Shown: positions 54,531 through 64,000 of the stretch, in pieces | Numbering within the stretch: the stretch's first letter is position 1 | Layout of the letters: each line of letters opens with the position of its first letter | Assembly (NCBI RefSeq): GCF_002834235.1 | Contig: NZ_NNBY01000037.1 | Span: 1-64,000 of the forward strand | Source: Ruminococcus bromii | Lineage (GTDB): Bacteria; Bacillota; Clostridia; Oscillospirales; Acutalibacteraceae | DNA length: 64,000 bases | Direction: 5' to 3' | Translations under genes and position numbers: made by a program | The notes under the pieces: generated by a model | Told to the model about the DNA's origin: nothing | What the model saw: the letters and a program-made list of their open reading frames with translations, nothing else | The model's database searches: none

Positions 54531-54559
54531 TGTAGAGGCGAACCGTGTTCGCCTCTACA
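54531..54559. repeat. GTAGAGGCGAACCGTGTTCGCCTCTAC-type palindrome
   Basis: A 29-base near-perfect inverted repeat (TGTAGAGGCGAAC and its mirror) in the folT-glgA gap. Relatives occur at 37257 and 37428. Confidence 0.8.
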
Positions 54560-54606
54560 AATAAAATAAAAGTCGGAAAGCAAATTTGAAATCTGCTTTC
54601 CGACTG
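54559..54606 (-). terminator. Terminator of the glycogen operon
   Basis: Minus-strand AGTCGGAAAGCA / TGCTTTCCGACT stem followed by a T-rich tract. Confidence 0.85.
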
Positions 54607-54635
54607 AATTTTTGTTATAAAATTTGACTGCACGA

Positions 54636-56063
54636 TTAAGCCCATTTGAGGGTATCGTTGTAGAGATTGATGTAGTCCTGAGCCGAACGCTCCCAACTGT
54701 TGTCGCTCATCATAGCACGCCACATAAGCTGATGCCAACCCTGGTCGTCCTGAATGCCCCACAATGCTCGTCTTACGGCAAGCTGCATATCTGCACATTC
54801 ATAGTTTTTGAATGTGAATCCATTACCGTAGTTGTCGGCACTGTCGAAAACAGAGTCTTTAAGACCGCCAACCTCACGAACAACAGGAATTGTGCCGTAA
54901 CGGAGTGCAATCATCTGTGCAAGACCGCAAGGCTCCTGAGCAGACGGCATAAGGAAAATATCTGCGCCTGAGTAAATCTTTCTTGCAAGCTCGGGAACAA
55001 AGCCGTGACAGAAGCAAAGTCTGCCCGGATACTTAGCCTGCATATAGTTGAAGTAGTCCTCGTACTCCTTGTCACCTGAACCGAGAATTACAAACTGCAT
55101 ATTTTCTGTGTCCATAAGCTCCTCAAGACCCATTCTTACAAGGTCAAGTCCCTTGTGTGCAACAAGTCTTGTTACCATACCGACCAGCGGAACATCCCAG
55201 CGCTGTTCAAGACACAAACGCTCCTGCAAAGCACGCTTACATTCGCCCTTGCCGCTCATATCGTCCTTTGAATAGTTGCGATAAAGCTGATAGTCTGTTT
55301 CGGGATTGTAGCTTTCTGTGTCAATACCGTTCTTGATACCGCAAAGCTTGTAGTGACGAAGATTGAGTTCGTCATGAAGACCCCAACTGAACCACGGGTC
55401 TTTAATTTCAGCCGCATAGCTTGGAGAAACCGTTGAAACACGGGTAGCTGTTTCGATAGCACCCTTCATCATATTGAGTTTGCCGTTCATTTCAAGAATC
55501 TTTGTTTCGGATGCAGGAATGCCGACGCACTCTGTGTTAACTTCCCAGCCGTATTCACCCTGATACTGGATGTTGTGAATAGTGAACAGACTCTTAATGT
55601 TATAGTACCATGGTCTGTGTGAATAGAACAGATAGTAGTAAACAGGAACAAGAGCCGTCTGCCAGTCATTACAATGAATGATGTCGGGATGGAAATCAAT
55701 GTAAGGAAGCATTTCAAGAATTGCACGGGAGAAGAAAGCGAATCTTTCAGCGTCGTCATAATGACCGTAGAGAGTGCCTCTCTTGAAATAATATTCGTTA
55801 TCAATAAAATAGTATGTACAGTCATTCCATCTTGCCCAGAACAAACCGCAATACTGATGACGCCATGCAACCGGCACGGTAAAGTTTGTGATGAAGTTCA
55901 TGGAGTTTTTAAGTTCCTGCGGAATTGTGCCGTAAAGCGGAACAACAATTCTGCAATCCTGACCTTTTCTGCAAAGTGTGTGCGGAAGACTTCCTGCTAC
56001 ATCAGCAAGTCCGCCACTGCCGCAGAAAGGATTAGCCTCTGAAGCACAGTATAAAATTCTCAT
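54636..56063 (-). CDS. glgA: Glycogen synthase (ADP-glucose)
   Basis: 475 residues, GT5 family. SGGLADVAGSLP near residue 17 and EPCGLAQMIALRYGTIPVVREVGGLKDSV near 380-410 are the two nucleotide-sugar sites. The family Lys of the KTGGL motif is replaced here (CGSGGL), a variant I believe occurs in other Clostridia. MMKGAIETATRVSTVSPSYAAEI and HCNDWQTALVP are conserved. It extends alpha-1,4-glucan chains from ADP-glucose. It is the last gene of glgB-glgC-glgD-glgA, 28 bases after glgD. Confidence 0.95.
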   Translation of the reverse strand: MRILYCASEANPFCGSGGLADVAGSLPHTLCRKGQDCRIVVPLYGTIPQELKNSMNFITNFTVPVAWRHQYCGLFWARWNDCTYYFIDNEYYFKRGTLYGHYDDAERFAFFSRAILEMLPYIDFHPDIIHCNDWQTALVPVYYYLFYSHRPWYYNIKSLFTIHNIQYQGEYGWEVNTECVGIPASETKILEMNGKLNMMKGAIETATRVSTVSPSYAAEIKDPWFSWGLHDELNLRHYKLCGIKNGIDTESYNPETDYQLYRNYSKDDMSGKGECKRALQERLCLEQRWDVPLVGMVTRLVAHKGLDLVRMGLEELMDTENMQFVILGSGDKEYEDYFNYMQAKYPGRLCFCHGFVPELARKIYSGADIFLMPSAQEPCGLAQMIALRYGTIPVVREVGGLKDSVFDSADNYGNGFTFKNYECADMQLAVRRALWGIQDDQGWHQLMWRAMMSDNSWERSAQDYINLYNDTLKWA

Positions 56064-56091
56064 TGTAAGATTACCTCCTGTTTAAACAACT

Positions 56092-57204
56092 TTATACAAC
56101 AGATTTTTTAGCAATATAAATGGGGTACGAATCATATCCCATAAGTGATCGACCATCCTTGATGGTAACATCCTTATCTATGATAACATAGTTGAGGTTG
56201 GTATTGCAACCTATTTTTGTGTCCTGCATTACAATACAGTTAGAAAGCTTTGCGCCTTCGCCGACATAAACACCCTTTGAAATAACGCAGTTCTCAACCT
56301 CACCGTTGATAACACAACCCTGTGCAATGATTGAATTTTTCACATTGCTTGTAAGTCCGTAGCGTGACGGAGCGTCATCTCTTACCTTTGTATAGATAGG
56401 TCTTTGCGGATTGAAAAGCTCATCCCTTACTTCTTTTTTCATAAGATCCATATTGAACTCAAAGTAATCGTTGATTGAGCTGATTGCCGCACAGTAACCC
56501 TTATTTTCATAAGCATAAATACTGTATTTGCCCAGACTGCTCTGAAGAAGTCGCTTTACATCAAGCTGATTAACGCTGATGGCGTTTCGGATTTCACTCA
56601 TAAGAATGTCTTTCTTGATGAGAATAGAGCCGTATGCGTGGTTGAATACCTCTTTGTCAACAACACCGGGCTTTACAAAAATCTGATTTACCTTGCCGTC
56701 ATTGTCTACATCAAGGGTAATCGGTCTGTCATAGCCCTGCGGAATTGCATGATTCTTATATATAAGTGTAATGTCTGCCTTCTTCTTTGAGTGGAAGTCA
56801 AAAACATCTGTGTAATCAATGTTAGTAATTACATTGCCCTGTGAAATAAGCACATACTCCTCACGGCAATGCTCAATGTAGCCGTGCATATTGTAGATTG
56901 TTTCAACAAAGCTTGAAAAAGCCTTGCCGTCATATGGTGGGAGAATTGAAAGATTGCTCCTTCTCTTTGAAAGGTCATATGCACTGCCCGAACCCACATG
57001 ATCCATAAGTGACTGAAAGTTGCTTTTTGCAACTATGCCTACATTGCTGATACCTGAGTTTGACATATTCGAAAGGTCAAAGTCGATAATTCTGTATTTT
57101 CCGCCGATCGGAACGCTTGCAGTTGTTCTTGAAGATGCAAGCTCGGGGATTTTGTCGTCAAGTGTTGCCGCAAAGATGAAACCGAGTACATTATTACTTC
57201 TCAT
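56092..57204 (-). CDS. glgD: Glucose-1-phosphate adenylyltransferase, GlgD subunit
   Basis: 370 residues. It has the nucleotidyltransferase fold ([25 protein letters not shown]) but lacks the GlgC-type Gly-rich phosphate loop at the N-terminus ([18 protein letters not shown]), and it ends in a left-handed beta-helix. This matches GlgD, which pairs with GlgC in Firmicutes to form the active, more responsive ADP-glucose pyrophosphorylase. Its start overlaps the glgC end by 11 bases and has GGAGGTGG inside glgC. Confidence 0.95.
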   Translation of the reverse strand: MRSNNVLGFIFAATLDDKIPELASSRTTASVPIGGKYRIIDFDLSNMSNSGISNVGIVAKSNFQSLMDHVGSGSAYDLSKRRSNLSILPPYDGKAFSSFVETIYNMHGYIEHCREEYVLISQGNVITNIDYTDVFDFHSKKKADITLIYKNHAIPQGYDRPITLDVDNDGKVNQIFVKPGVVDKEVFNHAYGSILIKKDILMSEIRNAISVNQLDVKRLLQSSLGKYSIYAYENKGYCAAISSINDYFEFNMDLMKKEVRDELFNPQRPIYTKVRDDAPSRYGLTSNVKNSIIAQGCVINGEVENCVISKGVYVGEGAKLSNCIVMQDTKIGCNTNLNYVIIDKDVTIKDGRSLMGYDSYPIYIAKKSVV

Positions 57205-58405
57205 TGCCGTCCACCTCCGTGTCGCTGTCTATCATGGTTTTTGCTTTGATAACGGTGTTTTCTTTGATAACGGTATTTGCACCGACAACAGTAATTCCCC
57301 AGTCGTCAATATTTTCCGTTTCTTCGGGGTTTTGTCCGACTTTTGCATTTTTGCCTACAACGGTGTTTTCGGCAATGATAGCAAACTGAACCTCGGCACC
57401 GTCCTCAATTACCGCACCGGGCATGATGATTGAAGAATTAATCGTAGCATTTTTACCGATTGTAACACCTGCAAAGAGAATTGAGAACTCAAGGTTGCCG
57501 TAAACATTGCATCCGTCGGCAACGAGTGAATTTTGGATTGACGCCTCGTTTGAAACATAGTGCGGAGGCATCATCGGGTTTCTTGAGTAGATATCCTTGA
57601 GGTCTAAAGTAACCTTTGGATCGAGAAGATCCATATTAGCCTCCCAAAGGCTGTCGATTGTTCCCACATCCTTCCAATAGCCTTCAAAAGGATATGCAAA
57701 CATACGCTCACCTGCGTCAAGCATGGCAGGGAGGACATCCTTACCGAAATCGTGGCTTGAACCCTCTTTGAATTCATCCTCCGTAAGATACTTTTTAAGT
57801 TCCTTCCAACTGAAAATATAGATGCCCATTGAAGCGTTAGTGCTTTTCGGATGAGCAGGCTTTTCTTCAAATTCGTAGATTGAGCCGTCCTCATTTGTGT
57901 TGAGAATACCGAATCTTGAGGCTTCTTCAAGCGAAACATCAATTACCGCAATTGTACAAGCGGCATTCTTTTCCTTATGATATTCAAGCATCTTGTTGTA
58001 GTCCATTTTATAGATATGGTCGCCCGAAAGGATGACCACATATTCAGGATTATAACGCTCAATGTAGTTGATATTCTGATAAATTGCATTGGCTGTTCCC
58101 GAATACCAGTCTGCACCGTCAACAGCCTGATAAGGGCTGAGACAGTTTACACCCGAGTGCATACTGTCAAGATCCCACGGCTGTCCGTTTCCTATGTATT
58201 CGTTAAGAACAAGAGGCTGGTACTGTGTGAGGATACCTACAGCGTCAATGCCTGAATTTACACAGTTAGATAACGGGAAATCAATAATACGATATTTGCC
58301 GCCAAACGGTACGGCAGGCTTTGCAAGCTTTTTGGTAAGCACGCCAAGACGAGAGCCTTGACCGCCGGCAAGCAGCATAGCCACTACTTCCTTTTTTGGA
58401 AACAT
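57194..58405 (-). CDS. glgC: Glucose-1-phosphate adenylyltransferase, GlgC catalytic subunit
   Basis: 403 residues. The catalytic loop [34 protein letters not shown], the [17 protein letters not shown] site and the [10 protein letters not shown] sugar-phosphate site are present. A beta-helix of hexapeptide-like turns forms the C-terminus. It makes ADP-glucose from ATP and glucose 1-phosphate, the committed step of glycogen synthesis. It lies 72 bases after glgB in the same operon. Confidence 0.96.
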   Translation of the reverse strand: MFPKKEVVAMLLAGGQGSRLGVLTKKLAKPAVPFGGKYRIIDFPLSNCVNSGIDAVGILTQYQPLVLNEYIGNGQPWDLDSMHSGVNCLSPYQAVDGADWYSGTANAIYQNINYIERYNPEYVVILSGDHIYKMDYNKMLEYHKEKNAACTIAVIDVSLEEASRFGILNTNEDGSIYEFEEKPAHPKSTNASMGIYIFSWKELKKYLTEDEFKEGSSHDFGKDVLPAMLDAGERMFAYPFEGYWKDVGTIDSLWEANMDLLDPKVTLDLKDIYSRNPMMPPHYVSNEASIQNSLVADGCNVYGNLEFSILFAGVTIGKNATINSSIIMPGAVIEDGAEVQFAIIAENTVVGKNAKVGQNPEETENIDDWGITVVGANTVIKENTVIKAKTMIDSDTEVDGNEK

Positions 58406-58477
58406 CTTAAAATACCTCCGATATTTATTTTATTATCTTTATTAAACTTATTAATTACAGTCTTGTGACTGAAAATA

Positions 58478-60400
58478 TCAATTTTCTTTCTGAGCTTCAT
58501 CGGGTTCAAGTTCTTTTACACACCTCAGATAGATTACGCTGAGAGGTGGGAGAGTGAGTGAAAGTCCCTGATCAAAACCGTGAATTTTCATTACCTCGGT
58601 TTTGATATTATTACCGTTCACAACACCGCTTCCGCCGAAACGCTCTTCATCAGAGTTGAAAACCTCGTCATAAAGACCGTATTTAGGAACACCGATGCAG
58701 TATTCGTCACGCCTGATGGGCTGAAAATTACATACCGAAACAATTTCATCACCGTTTTTGTCGGTGCGCTTGAATGCAATAACGCTGTTTGTGTAATCGT
58801 CATGGTGAATCCAGTCAAAGCCTTTCCAGACCGTGTCAAGTTCGTAGAGCGGCTTGCAGTCAAGATAAAATTTGTTAAGCTCTTTAAAAAATGTTCTGAG
58901 CTTTTTATGCTTTTCAAATTCAAGCAAGTCCCATTGAATTGCCTCTTCGTGATTCCACTCGTCAAACTGTCCGATTTCAGTTCCCATGAACACGAGTTTC
59001 TTGCCCGGATGAGCGTACATATATGTTATGAATGCTCTCACGCCTGCAAACTGCTCGTCATACTTTCCGGGCATCTGCTTTATGAGTGAGCCTTTGCCGT
59101 GAGAAACCTCGTCGTGTGAAATCGGCAGAAGGAATTTTTCTGAAAAAGCATAATAAAAGCTGAAAGTAAGACTGTCATGATTGAACGGCCGCCACATCGA
59201 ATTGAGTGACATATAGTGCAGCATATCGTTCATCCAGCCCATGTTCCACTTGAAGTCGAAACCAAGACCGCCGTCCTCTATTTTATGAGTAAGCTTTGGC
59301 CATGATGTGTTTTCCTCGGCAAACATCATAACATCGGGGTGGTACATATGAACAGCCGTGTTGAGTCTTTTTACAAAATCAACAGCGTCAAGATTTTCTT
59401 TTCCGCCGAATTTGTTCGGTTCCCATTCACCCTCGGTTTTACCGTAATCAAGGTAGAGCATAGAGGAGAGTGCGCCGATTCTCAAACCGTCAATATGATA
59501 TTTGTCGAGCCAGAACATTGCGCATGAAACAAGAAAACTTGTAACCTCGAATCTTGCGTAGTTGAAAAGGCAGGTTCCCCATGAGTCACGCTTGCTTGTT
59601 TTTGGATCGTTGCTTTCATAAAGAGGTGAACCGTCAAACCTTGCAAGTCCGAAATCGTCCGTCGGAAAATTTGACGGAACCCAGTCAAGAATCACACCAA
59701 TGCCTTCACCGTGAAGCTTGTCAACAAAAGCCATAAAATCAGACGGTGTGCCATAGCGTGAAGTCGGGGCATAGTAGCCGGTTGTCTGAAAACCCCAGCT
59801 GCCGTCATAGGGATACTCCATAATCGGCATAAGCTGAACATGGGTGTAGTGCATCTCCTTTAGGTAGGGGATAAGCTCATCGGCAAGCTTTTGATAGTTA
59901 AAAAAGTTGCCGTCAGGATATTTTCTCCATGAGCCTGCATGTATTTCATAAATATTCATCGGTGACGATGAAATGTTGTTTTCTTTGCGTTTATTAAACC
60001 ATTCGCTGTCATTCCACGAATAGCTTTCTATATCATATACAACAGAGGCCTGACCTGGGCGGGTTTGAGCATGAAAAGCATACGGATCAGCTTTCATAAG
60101 CCTGTCGCCGTATTCGCTTTCAATGCAGTATTTGTATGTACAAAACTGTTTTACACCCTCGACAAACACTTCCCACACACCGTAACCGATGTTATACATA
60201 TAGTTTGCCTCGTTGTTCCAATTATTAAAATCGCCTGCAACCGAAACGCTCCTTGCGGTTGGCGCCCACACACGGAACACTACTCCGTTTTTGTCGTTAC
60301 GGTTCACGAGGTGTGCGCCCAAAAAATCATATGCACGCACTGAATCGCCGGTGTGAAAAACTTCAAGAGCCGGTCTTGCCTCGTTAAAGCTGTAATTCAT
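58478..60400 (-). CDS. glgB: GlgB-type branching enzyme homologue with altered active site
   Basis: 640 residues. CBM48-type N-domain (FRVWAPTARSVSVAGDFNNWNNEANYM), GH13_9 barrel and C-terminal beta domain are all recognisable and colinear with E. coli GlgB. However the nucleophile Asp of region II (LRVDAV, D405 in E. coli) is Gly309 here (LRIGAL, codon GGC at 59474-59476). The region I GH of DWVPGHFP is S243-N244. The acid/base Glu (EE at 362-363) and the third acid (HDEVSHGKG, D430) remain. It heads the operon and the frame is intact, so it is not an obvious pseudogene. Either it is a non-catalytic glucan-binding protein or it works in an unusual way; normal branching activity is doubtful. 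Confidence 0.9.
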   Translation of the reverse strand: MNYSFNEARPALEVFHTGDSVRAYDFLGAHLVNRNDKNGVVFRVWAPTARSVSVAGDFNNWNNEANYMYNIGYGVWEVFVEGVKQFCTYKYCIESEYGDRLMKADPYAFHAQTRPGQASVVYDIESYSWNDSEWFNKRKENNISSSPMNIYEIHAGSWRKYPDGNFFNYQKLADELIPYLKEMHYTHVQLMPIMEYPYDGSWGFQTTGYYAPTSRYGTPSDFMAFVDKLHGEGIGVILDWVPSNFPTDDFGLARFDGSPLYESNDPKTSKRDSWGTCLFNYARFEVTSFLVSCAMFWLDKYHIDGLRIGALSSMLYLDYGKTEGEWEPNKFGGKENLDAVDFVKRLNTAVHMYHPDVMMFAEENTSWPKLTHKIEDGGLGFDFKWNMGWMNDMLHYMSLNSMWRPFNHDSLTFSFYYAFSEKFLLPISHDEVSHGKGSLIKQMPGKYDEQFAGVRAFITYMYAHPGKKLVFMGTEIGQFDEWNHEEAIQWDLLEFEKHKKLRTFFKELNKFYLDCKPLYELDTVWKGFDWIHHDDYTNSVIAFKRTDKNGDEIVSVCNFQPIRRDEYCIGVPKYGLYDEVFNSDEERFGGSGVVNGNNIKTEVMKIHGFDQGLSLTLPPLSVIYLRCVKELEPDEAQKEN

Positions 60401-60450
60401 AAGAATTGCTCCTTGTTTAATATCTGTTGTTTGTTGATTGTTTGCTCACA

Positions 60451-60478
60451 CTTATATAATACCAAAATTATATGTCAA
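60451..60478 (-). promoter_or_regulatory. Promoter of the glg operon
   Basis: On the minus strand: TTGACA (60478-60473), 16-base spacer, TATAAG (60456-60451), about 50 bases upstream of glgB. Confidence 0.68.
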
Positions 60479-60609
60479 TTTCAAGCAAATTCAAAAAATT
60501 TAAAACTAATTTTTCGTGTATATTTTATAAACTGCGACTAAATGTTACATTTTAAAGCATAATTTTACGAATAAAGAAAAATAAGGATAAATATCTTCCG
60601 AAAAGGAAA

Positions 60610-60639
60610 ACAAAAAGGGCTGTCCAAAAAGGACAGCCC
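60610..60639 (-). terminator. Terminator of gap
   Basis: Minus-strand GGGCTGTCC / GGACAGCCC stem followed by five T and a T-rich tail. Confidence 0.88.
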
Positions 60640-60662
60640 AAAGAATAATCTGTAAATTCAGA

Positions 60663-61694
60663 TTAGCCAAGCTCAGCGAAATACTTAATTGTTCTTACCA
60701 TCTGGCTTGTGTATGAGTTCTCGTTGTCGTACCAAGAAACAACCTGAACCTCATAAAGATCATCAGCAATCTTTGATACCATTGTCTGTGTAGAATCGAA
60801 GAGTGAACCGAATCTCATACCGATTACATCTGAAGAAACGATCGGATCTTCGTTGTAACCGAATGACTCAGAAGCAGCAGCCTTCATAGCAGCGTTGATA
60901 CCTTCAACTGTTACATCAGAACCCTTAACAACAGCTGTAAGAATTGTTGTTGAACCTGTCGGAACAGGAACACGCTGTGCAGAACCGATGAGCTTACCGT
61001 TGAGCTCAGGAATTACAAGACCGATAGCCTTTGCAGCACCTGTTGAGTTAGGAACGATGTTAGCAGCACCTGCTCTTGCTCTTCTCTTGTCGCCCTTTCT
61101 GTGAGGACCGTCAAGAATCATCTGATCGCCTGTGTAAGCGTGGATTGTTGACATGATACCGCTCTGGATTTCTGCATACTTGTTAAGTGTGTCAGCCATA
61201 GGAGCGAGACAGTTTGTTGTACATGAAGCAGCTGAAATGATTGTATCGTCAGCTGTAAGAGTCTTTTCGTTTACGCTGTAAACGATTGTCTTGAGGTCGT
61301 TGCCTGCAGGAGCAGAAATAACAACCTTCTTAGCGCCGGCATCAATGTGAGCCTGGCTCTTTGCCTTTGATGTATAGAAACCTGTGCACTCGAGAACTAC
61401 ATCAACACCGAGTTCGCCCCAAGGAAGCTCAGCAGCGTTTGGCTTAGCGTAGATTGTGATCTCTTTGCCGTCAACGATGATTGAGCCTTCGCCGGCCTCA
61501 ACTGTGTGAAGGTTTTCACCGATCTTACCGCAGTAGCCGCCCTGTGCTGTATCGTACTTGAGAAGGTTTGCGAGCATAGCAGGATCTGTAAGATCGTTGA
61601 TAGCTACTACTTCGTAACCCTCAGCACCGAACATCTGTCTGAAAGCAAGACGACCGATACGGCCGAAACCGTTAATTGCAACTTTTACTGACAT
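60663..61694 (-). CDS. gap: Glyceraldehyde-3-phosphate dehydrogenase (type I)
   Basis: 343 residues. The NAD-binding start [19 protein letters not shown], the catalytic Cys158 in [12 protein letters not shown], the His in [10 protein letters not shown], and the C-terminal [15 protein letters not shown] are all intact. The Asp in AINDLTD suggests preference for NAD. It interconverts glyceraldehyde 3-phosphate and 1,3-bisphosphoglycerate. The codon choice is strongly biased toward preferred codons (for example GCA, GTT, GGT), as in highly expressed genes. It is monocistronic. Confidence 0.97.
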   Translation of the reverse strand: MSVKVAINGFGRIGRLAFRQMFGAEGYEVVAINDLTDPAMLANLLKYDTAQGGYCGKIGENLHTVEAGEGSIIVDGKEITIYAKPNAAELPWGELGVDVVLECTGFYTSKAKSQAHIDAGAKKVVISAPAGNDLKTIVYSVNEKTLTADDTIISAASCTTNCLAPMADTLNKYAEIQSGIMSTIHAYTGDQMILDGPHRKGDKRRARAGAANIVPNSTGAAKAIGLVIPELNGKLIGSAQRVPVPTGSTTILTAVVKGSDVTVEGINAAMKAAASESFGYNEDPIVSSDVIGMRFGSLFDSTQTMVSKIADDLYEVQVVSWYDNENSYTSQMVRTIKYFAELG

Positions 61695-61728
61695 AAAAAA
61701 ATTCCTCCTAAAATTCTAAGGTGCTTCT

Positions 61729-61757
61729 ATTATATTACATTTTTTTCATTTCTTCAA
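61729..61757 (-). promoter_or_regulatory. Promoter of gap
   Basis: On the minus strand: TTGAAG (61757-61752), 17-base spacer, TATAAT (61734-61729). AGGAGGAAT follows as ribosome site. Confidence 0.75.
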
Positions 61758-61921
61758 TAGCTTGACAAAAATTTAACGAAAAATTTTTCACTTTTTTACA
61801 AATACGGTAAAAAACACGGTCACATTTTGCTTTTTTAAGGCAAATTTAAGCTGTAACCGTCAAAAAGCTGTAATCTTTTTTATTTCCGTAATAATTATCT
61901 GCAAAATTCCCGTGCTTATTC

Positions 61922-61950
61922 TTGACAATTTGGTTATTTTATTATAAAAT
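61922..61950 (+). promoter_or_regulatory. Distal promoter of rny
   Basis: TTGACA (61922-61927), 17-base spacer, TAAAAT (61945-61950). It predicts a leader of nearly 300 bases. A second TATAAT at 62128-62133 has only a weak -35. Confidence 0.65.
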
Positions 61951-61956
61951 TGTATA

Positions 61957-62252
61957 GTCCGCTGATGCGGATTTTGGCAAAAGTACAGTTTTTGACTTTT
62001 GCGACTTTTTTAATCAGACTCTTTAAAAGAGCCGTTATATATAGATATTTTTTATAATTTTTATGGCGTTTCGCCTTTTGAAACGTTCTGTGCAACCTGT
62101 ACGGTGTTTTGCGGTTGCGTATGTATATATAATGTATTAAAAATATTTACAAAGTAAAAATGAAAATTGAATATCTTTTTAACGGCACCTTTAAAGTCTA
62201 ATTGATTGGGAACTGTGAAATATTAAAAAATCAAACTAAGGAGGTGTCCAGA
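61957..62252 (+). promoter_or_regulatory. Long structured leader of rny
   Basis: Consecutive hairpins are visible: CCGC/GCGG (about 61959-61970), GCAAAAGT/ACTTTTGC (61977-62003) with a nearby T run, CTCTTTAAAAGAG (about 62020-62033), CGTTTCGCCTTTTGAAACG (about 62066-62085) and GCAACC/GGTTGC (about 62093-62119). No known riboswitch motif was recognised. The hairpin at 61977 could act as a weak terminator. Confidence 0.45.
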
Positions 62253-63806
62253 TTGCCATTGTGGATAAGTATTATCTGCATTGTCGCCGCAGTTGTTATC
62301 GGCGCAGGTGCAGGTATTTTCCTTGGAATTGCCATCCGCAAAAACACTGCCGAGAAAGAAATCGGAAGTGCTGAGGAGGAGGCAAAGAAGATTGTGGCTG
62401 ATGCAATCAAAACAGCCGAAGCAAGGAAAAAAGAAGTAGTCCTTGAGGGTAAAGACGAGGTTCATCGTTTCAGAAACGAGAGCGAGAAAGAAATTTCCGA
62501 TCGACGCAAGGAAGTTCAGCGTCAGGAGAGAAGAATCCAGCAAAAGGAAGAAACTCTTGACAAAAAGCTTGACAATATGGAACGCAAGGAAGAAAAGGTC
62601 AACAAAAAGCTTCGTGATGCAGATGCAAAACTCGAAGAAGTTGAAACTCTGAAAAAGAGCCAGTTTGAAATGCTTGAAAAAATTTCGGGCTACACGGCAG
62701 AACAGGCTAAAAGCTATTTGCTTTCACAGCTTGAAAATGAGCTTGCTCACGAGAAGTCGGTTAAGATTATGGAATATACCGAACAGCTAAAAGAGGAAGC
62801 AGACGACAAGGCAAGAAACATTATTTCGCTTGCAATTCAGCGACTTGCAGCTGAGCAGGTTTCAGAGGCAACAATTTCGGTTGTTCCTCTGCCCAATGAC
62901 GAGATGAAGGGCAGAATCATCGGTAGGGAAGGCCGTAACATCAGAGCCATCGAAACTCTTACGGGTGTTGATCTTATTATTGATGATACGCCGGAGGCTA
63001 TCACGCTCTCATGCTTTGAGCCTGTAAGAAGAGAAATTGCAAGAATTGCACTTGAAAAGCTTATTGCAGACGGCAGAATCCATCCCGCAAGAATTGAGGA
63101 GATGGTTGAAAAGGCAAGAAGAGAGGTTGAATCCGAAATCAAGCGTACAGGTGAGAGAGCCGTGCTTGACGCAGGTGTTCATAACATTCATCCGGAGCTT
63201 GTCAAGCTTCTCGGCAGACTTCGTTACCGTACAAGCTACGGTCAGAATGTACTTGATCACTCTCTTGAAGTTTCATACATTGCAGGTATGATGGCGAGCG
63301 AGCTTGGTCTTGATCCTACAATTGCTAAGCGTGCGGGTCTTTTGCACGATATTGGTAAATCCATTGACCATGAGGTTGAGGGAACACATATTCAGATTGG
63401 TGTCGATCTTGCCAAAAAGTATAAAGAAAGCGATGCTGTTATTCACGCTATTCACGCTCACCACGGTGATGTTGAGGCGAGAACAATTGTTGCCTGTCTT
63501 GTACAGGCGGCAGACGCTATTTCAGCCGCAAGACCGGGTGCAAGAAGAGAAAATGTTGAAAACTACATTAAGCGACTCCAGAAGCTTGAAGAGGTTGCGT
63601 CTTCTTTTGACGGTGTTGAGCGTACCTTTGCAATTCAGGCAGGCCGTGAGGTTAGAGTTATGGTTAAGCCTGAAATTGTCAATGATGAGCGTATGATTCC
63701 GCTTGCAAGAGATATCTGTAAAAAAATCGAAGAAGAGCTTGAATATCCCGGACAGATTAAGGTTAATATTATCCGTGAAAGCAGAGCGTCCGATTTTGCA
63801 AAATAA
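62253..63806 (+). CDS. rny: Ribonuclease Y
   Basis: 517 residues from the TTG at 62253, 8 bases after AAGGAGG; an upstream TTG at 62202 precedes that site. The order is an N-terminal membrane anchor ([22 protein letters not shown]), a long Glu/Lys/Arg coiled coil (about 30-190), a KH domain ([26 protein letters not shown]) and an HD domain ([21 protein letters not shown]). It is the membrane-bound endoribonuclease that starts mRNA decay in Firmicutes. The gene is preceded by a long structured leader and followed by a terminator. Confidence 0.97.
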   Translation: MPLWISIICIVAAVVIGAGAGIFLGIAIRKNTAEKEIGSAEEEAKKIVADAIKTAEARKKEVVLEGKDEVHRFRNESEKEISDRRKEVQRQERRIQQKEETLDKKLDNMERKEEKVNKKLRDADAKLEEVETLKKSQFEMLEKISGYTAEQAKSYLLSQLENELAHEKSVKIMEYTEQLKEEADDKARNIISLAIQRLAAEQVSEATISVVPLPNDEMKGRIIGREGRNIRAIETLTGVDLIIDDTPEAITLSCFEPVRREIARIALEKLIADGRIHPARIEEMVEKARREVESEIKRTGERAVLDAGVHNIHPELVKLLGRLRYRTSYGQNVLDHSLEVSYIAGMMASELGLDPTIAKRAGLLHDIGKSIDHEVEGTHIQIGVDLAKKYKESDAVIHAIHAHHGDVEARTIVACLVQAADAISAARPGARRENVENYIKRLQKLEEVASSFDGVERTFAIQAGREVRVMVKPEIVNDERMIPLARDICKKIEEELEYPGQIKVNIIRESRASDFAK

Positions 63807-63820
63807 AATATCTTGATTTT

Positions 63821-63861
63821 AACTACGGTTGACAGGACTATGTTGACCGTAGTTTTTATTT
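63821..63861 (+). terminator. Terminator of rny
   Basis: AACTACGGT / ACCGTAGTT stem with a roughly 18-base inner part, followed by TTTTATTTT. Confidence 0.75.
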
Positions 63862-64000
63862 TGTAGGGACGATATTATCCGCCGGTACGGCGAGCCGCCG
63901 TGCCTGATTCGTGTAGATAGGTTCATTAAATGAAAAATTGAAAATTGAAAATGGAAAATTGCGGTCGGGAAGATGGTTTGCAATATAAAAAACATATTAT
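63862..64000 (-). repeat. Inverted copy of the dispersed intergenic repeat (runs off the window)
   Basis: The reverse complement matches 42838-42967 through the shared blocks ATATGTTTT, GACCGCAATTTTCCATTTT, CAATTTTT, CACGAA and GGCGGCTCGCCGT. Because a similar 140-base unit is present twice in opposite orientation, it is a mobile or amplified non-coding element. Confidence 0.8.

Overview
The window looks like a chromosomal segment of a low-to-mid GC, spore-forming, Gram-positive gut Firmicute of the Ruminococcaceae/Oscillospiraceae. It most resembles Ruminococcus bromii or a close relative. The reasons are a dockerin-bearing pullulanase with CBM26-like and MucBP-like modules, several surface proteins that join starch-binding or cohesin-like modules to a C-terminal wall-anchor signal, a sporulation gene (ytfJ), GlgD alongside GlgC, and promoters of the TTGACA-17-TATAAT type with strong AGGAGG ribosome sites. 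The species is inferred; no rRNA or tRNA gene was found.

Layout. 1-5.5 kb: four extracellular proteins, the first cut by the window edge, three of them with cohesin-like modules and most with their own promoter and terminator. 5.6-11.2 kb: rpmB (minus), then a plus-strand housekeeping run (M50 protease, scpA, scpB, DUF2953, ytfJ, D,D-carboxypeptidase, rluB). 11.4-14.6 kb: a three-gene biotin-dependent carboxyltransferase set. 14.8-17.5 kb: two more exported proteins. 17.5-21.3 kb: ilvB-ilvN-ilvC (minus), ending in a block of duplicated terminators and repeats. 21.3-26.4 kb: a lipoprotein, a Zn/Cd-type P-type ATPase with its ArsR/SmtB regulator and operator, and a membrane protein. 27-31.5 kb: murA, yycJ, rlmH, rqcH. 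31.8-33 kb: a PflX-like radical SAM protein and DUF6514. 33.5-37.2 kb: the dockerin pullulanase. 37.5-39.6 kb: nadA-mnmA. 39.8-44.9 kb: a small anchored protein, a class B-like sortase, two LytR-CpsA-Psr proteins and a YfbR-like HD protein. 45-52.6 kb: a plus-strand envelope operon (YfhO, PepV-like peptidase, membrane protein, GT2, LicD, AlkD-like). 52.6-54.4 kb: an FMN riboswitch with ribU, then a THF riboswitch with folT. 54.6-60.4 kb: the glycogen operon glgB-glgC-glgD-glgA (minus). 60.6-63.8 kb: gap (minus) and rny with a long structured leader.

How the parts fit. The extracellular starch system (dockerin enzyme, cohesin-like surface proteins, VQTG/PKTG wall anchors, a sortase) would supply glucose units, and the glg operon would store them. 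Carbon flow is represented by gap and the putative transcarboxylase. The most unusual points are: (i) GlgB in the glg operon lacks the conserved nucleophile Asp and the region I His; (ii) an ATP-independent transcarboxylase-like gene set with an unusually short, divergent carboxyltransferase; (iii) a shared VQTG anchor motif in place of LPXTG; (iv) a family of dispersed intergenic repeats with a GCTCGGG...CACGA core; and (v) long structured leaders before rny and before the pullulanase.
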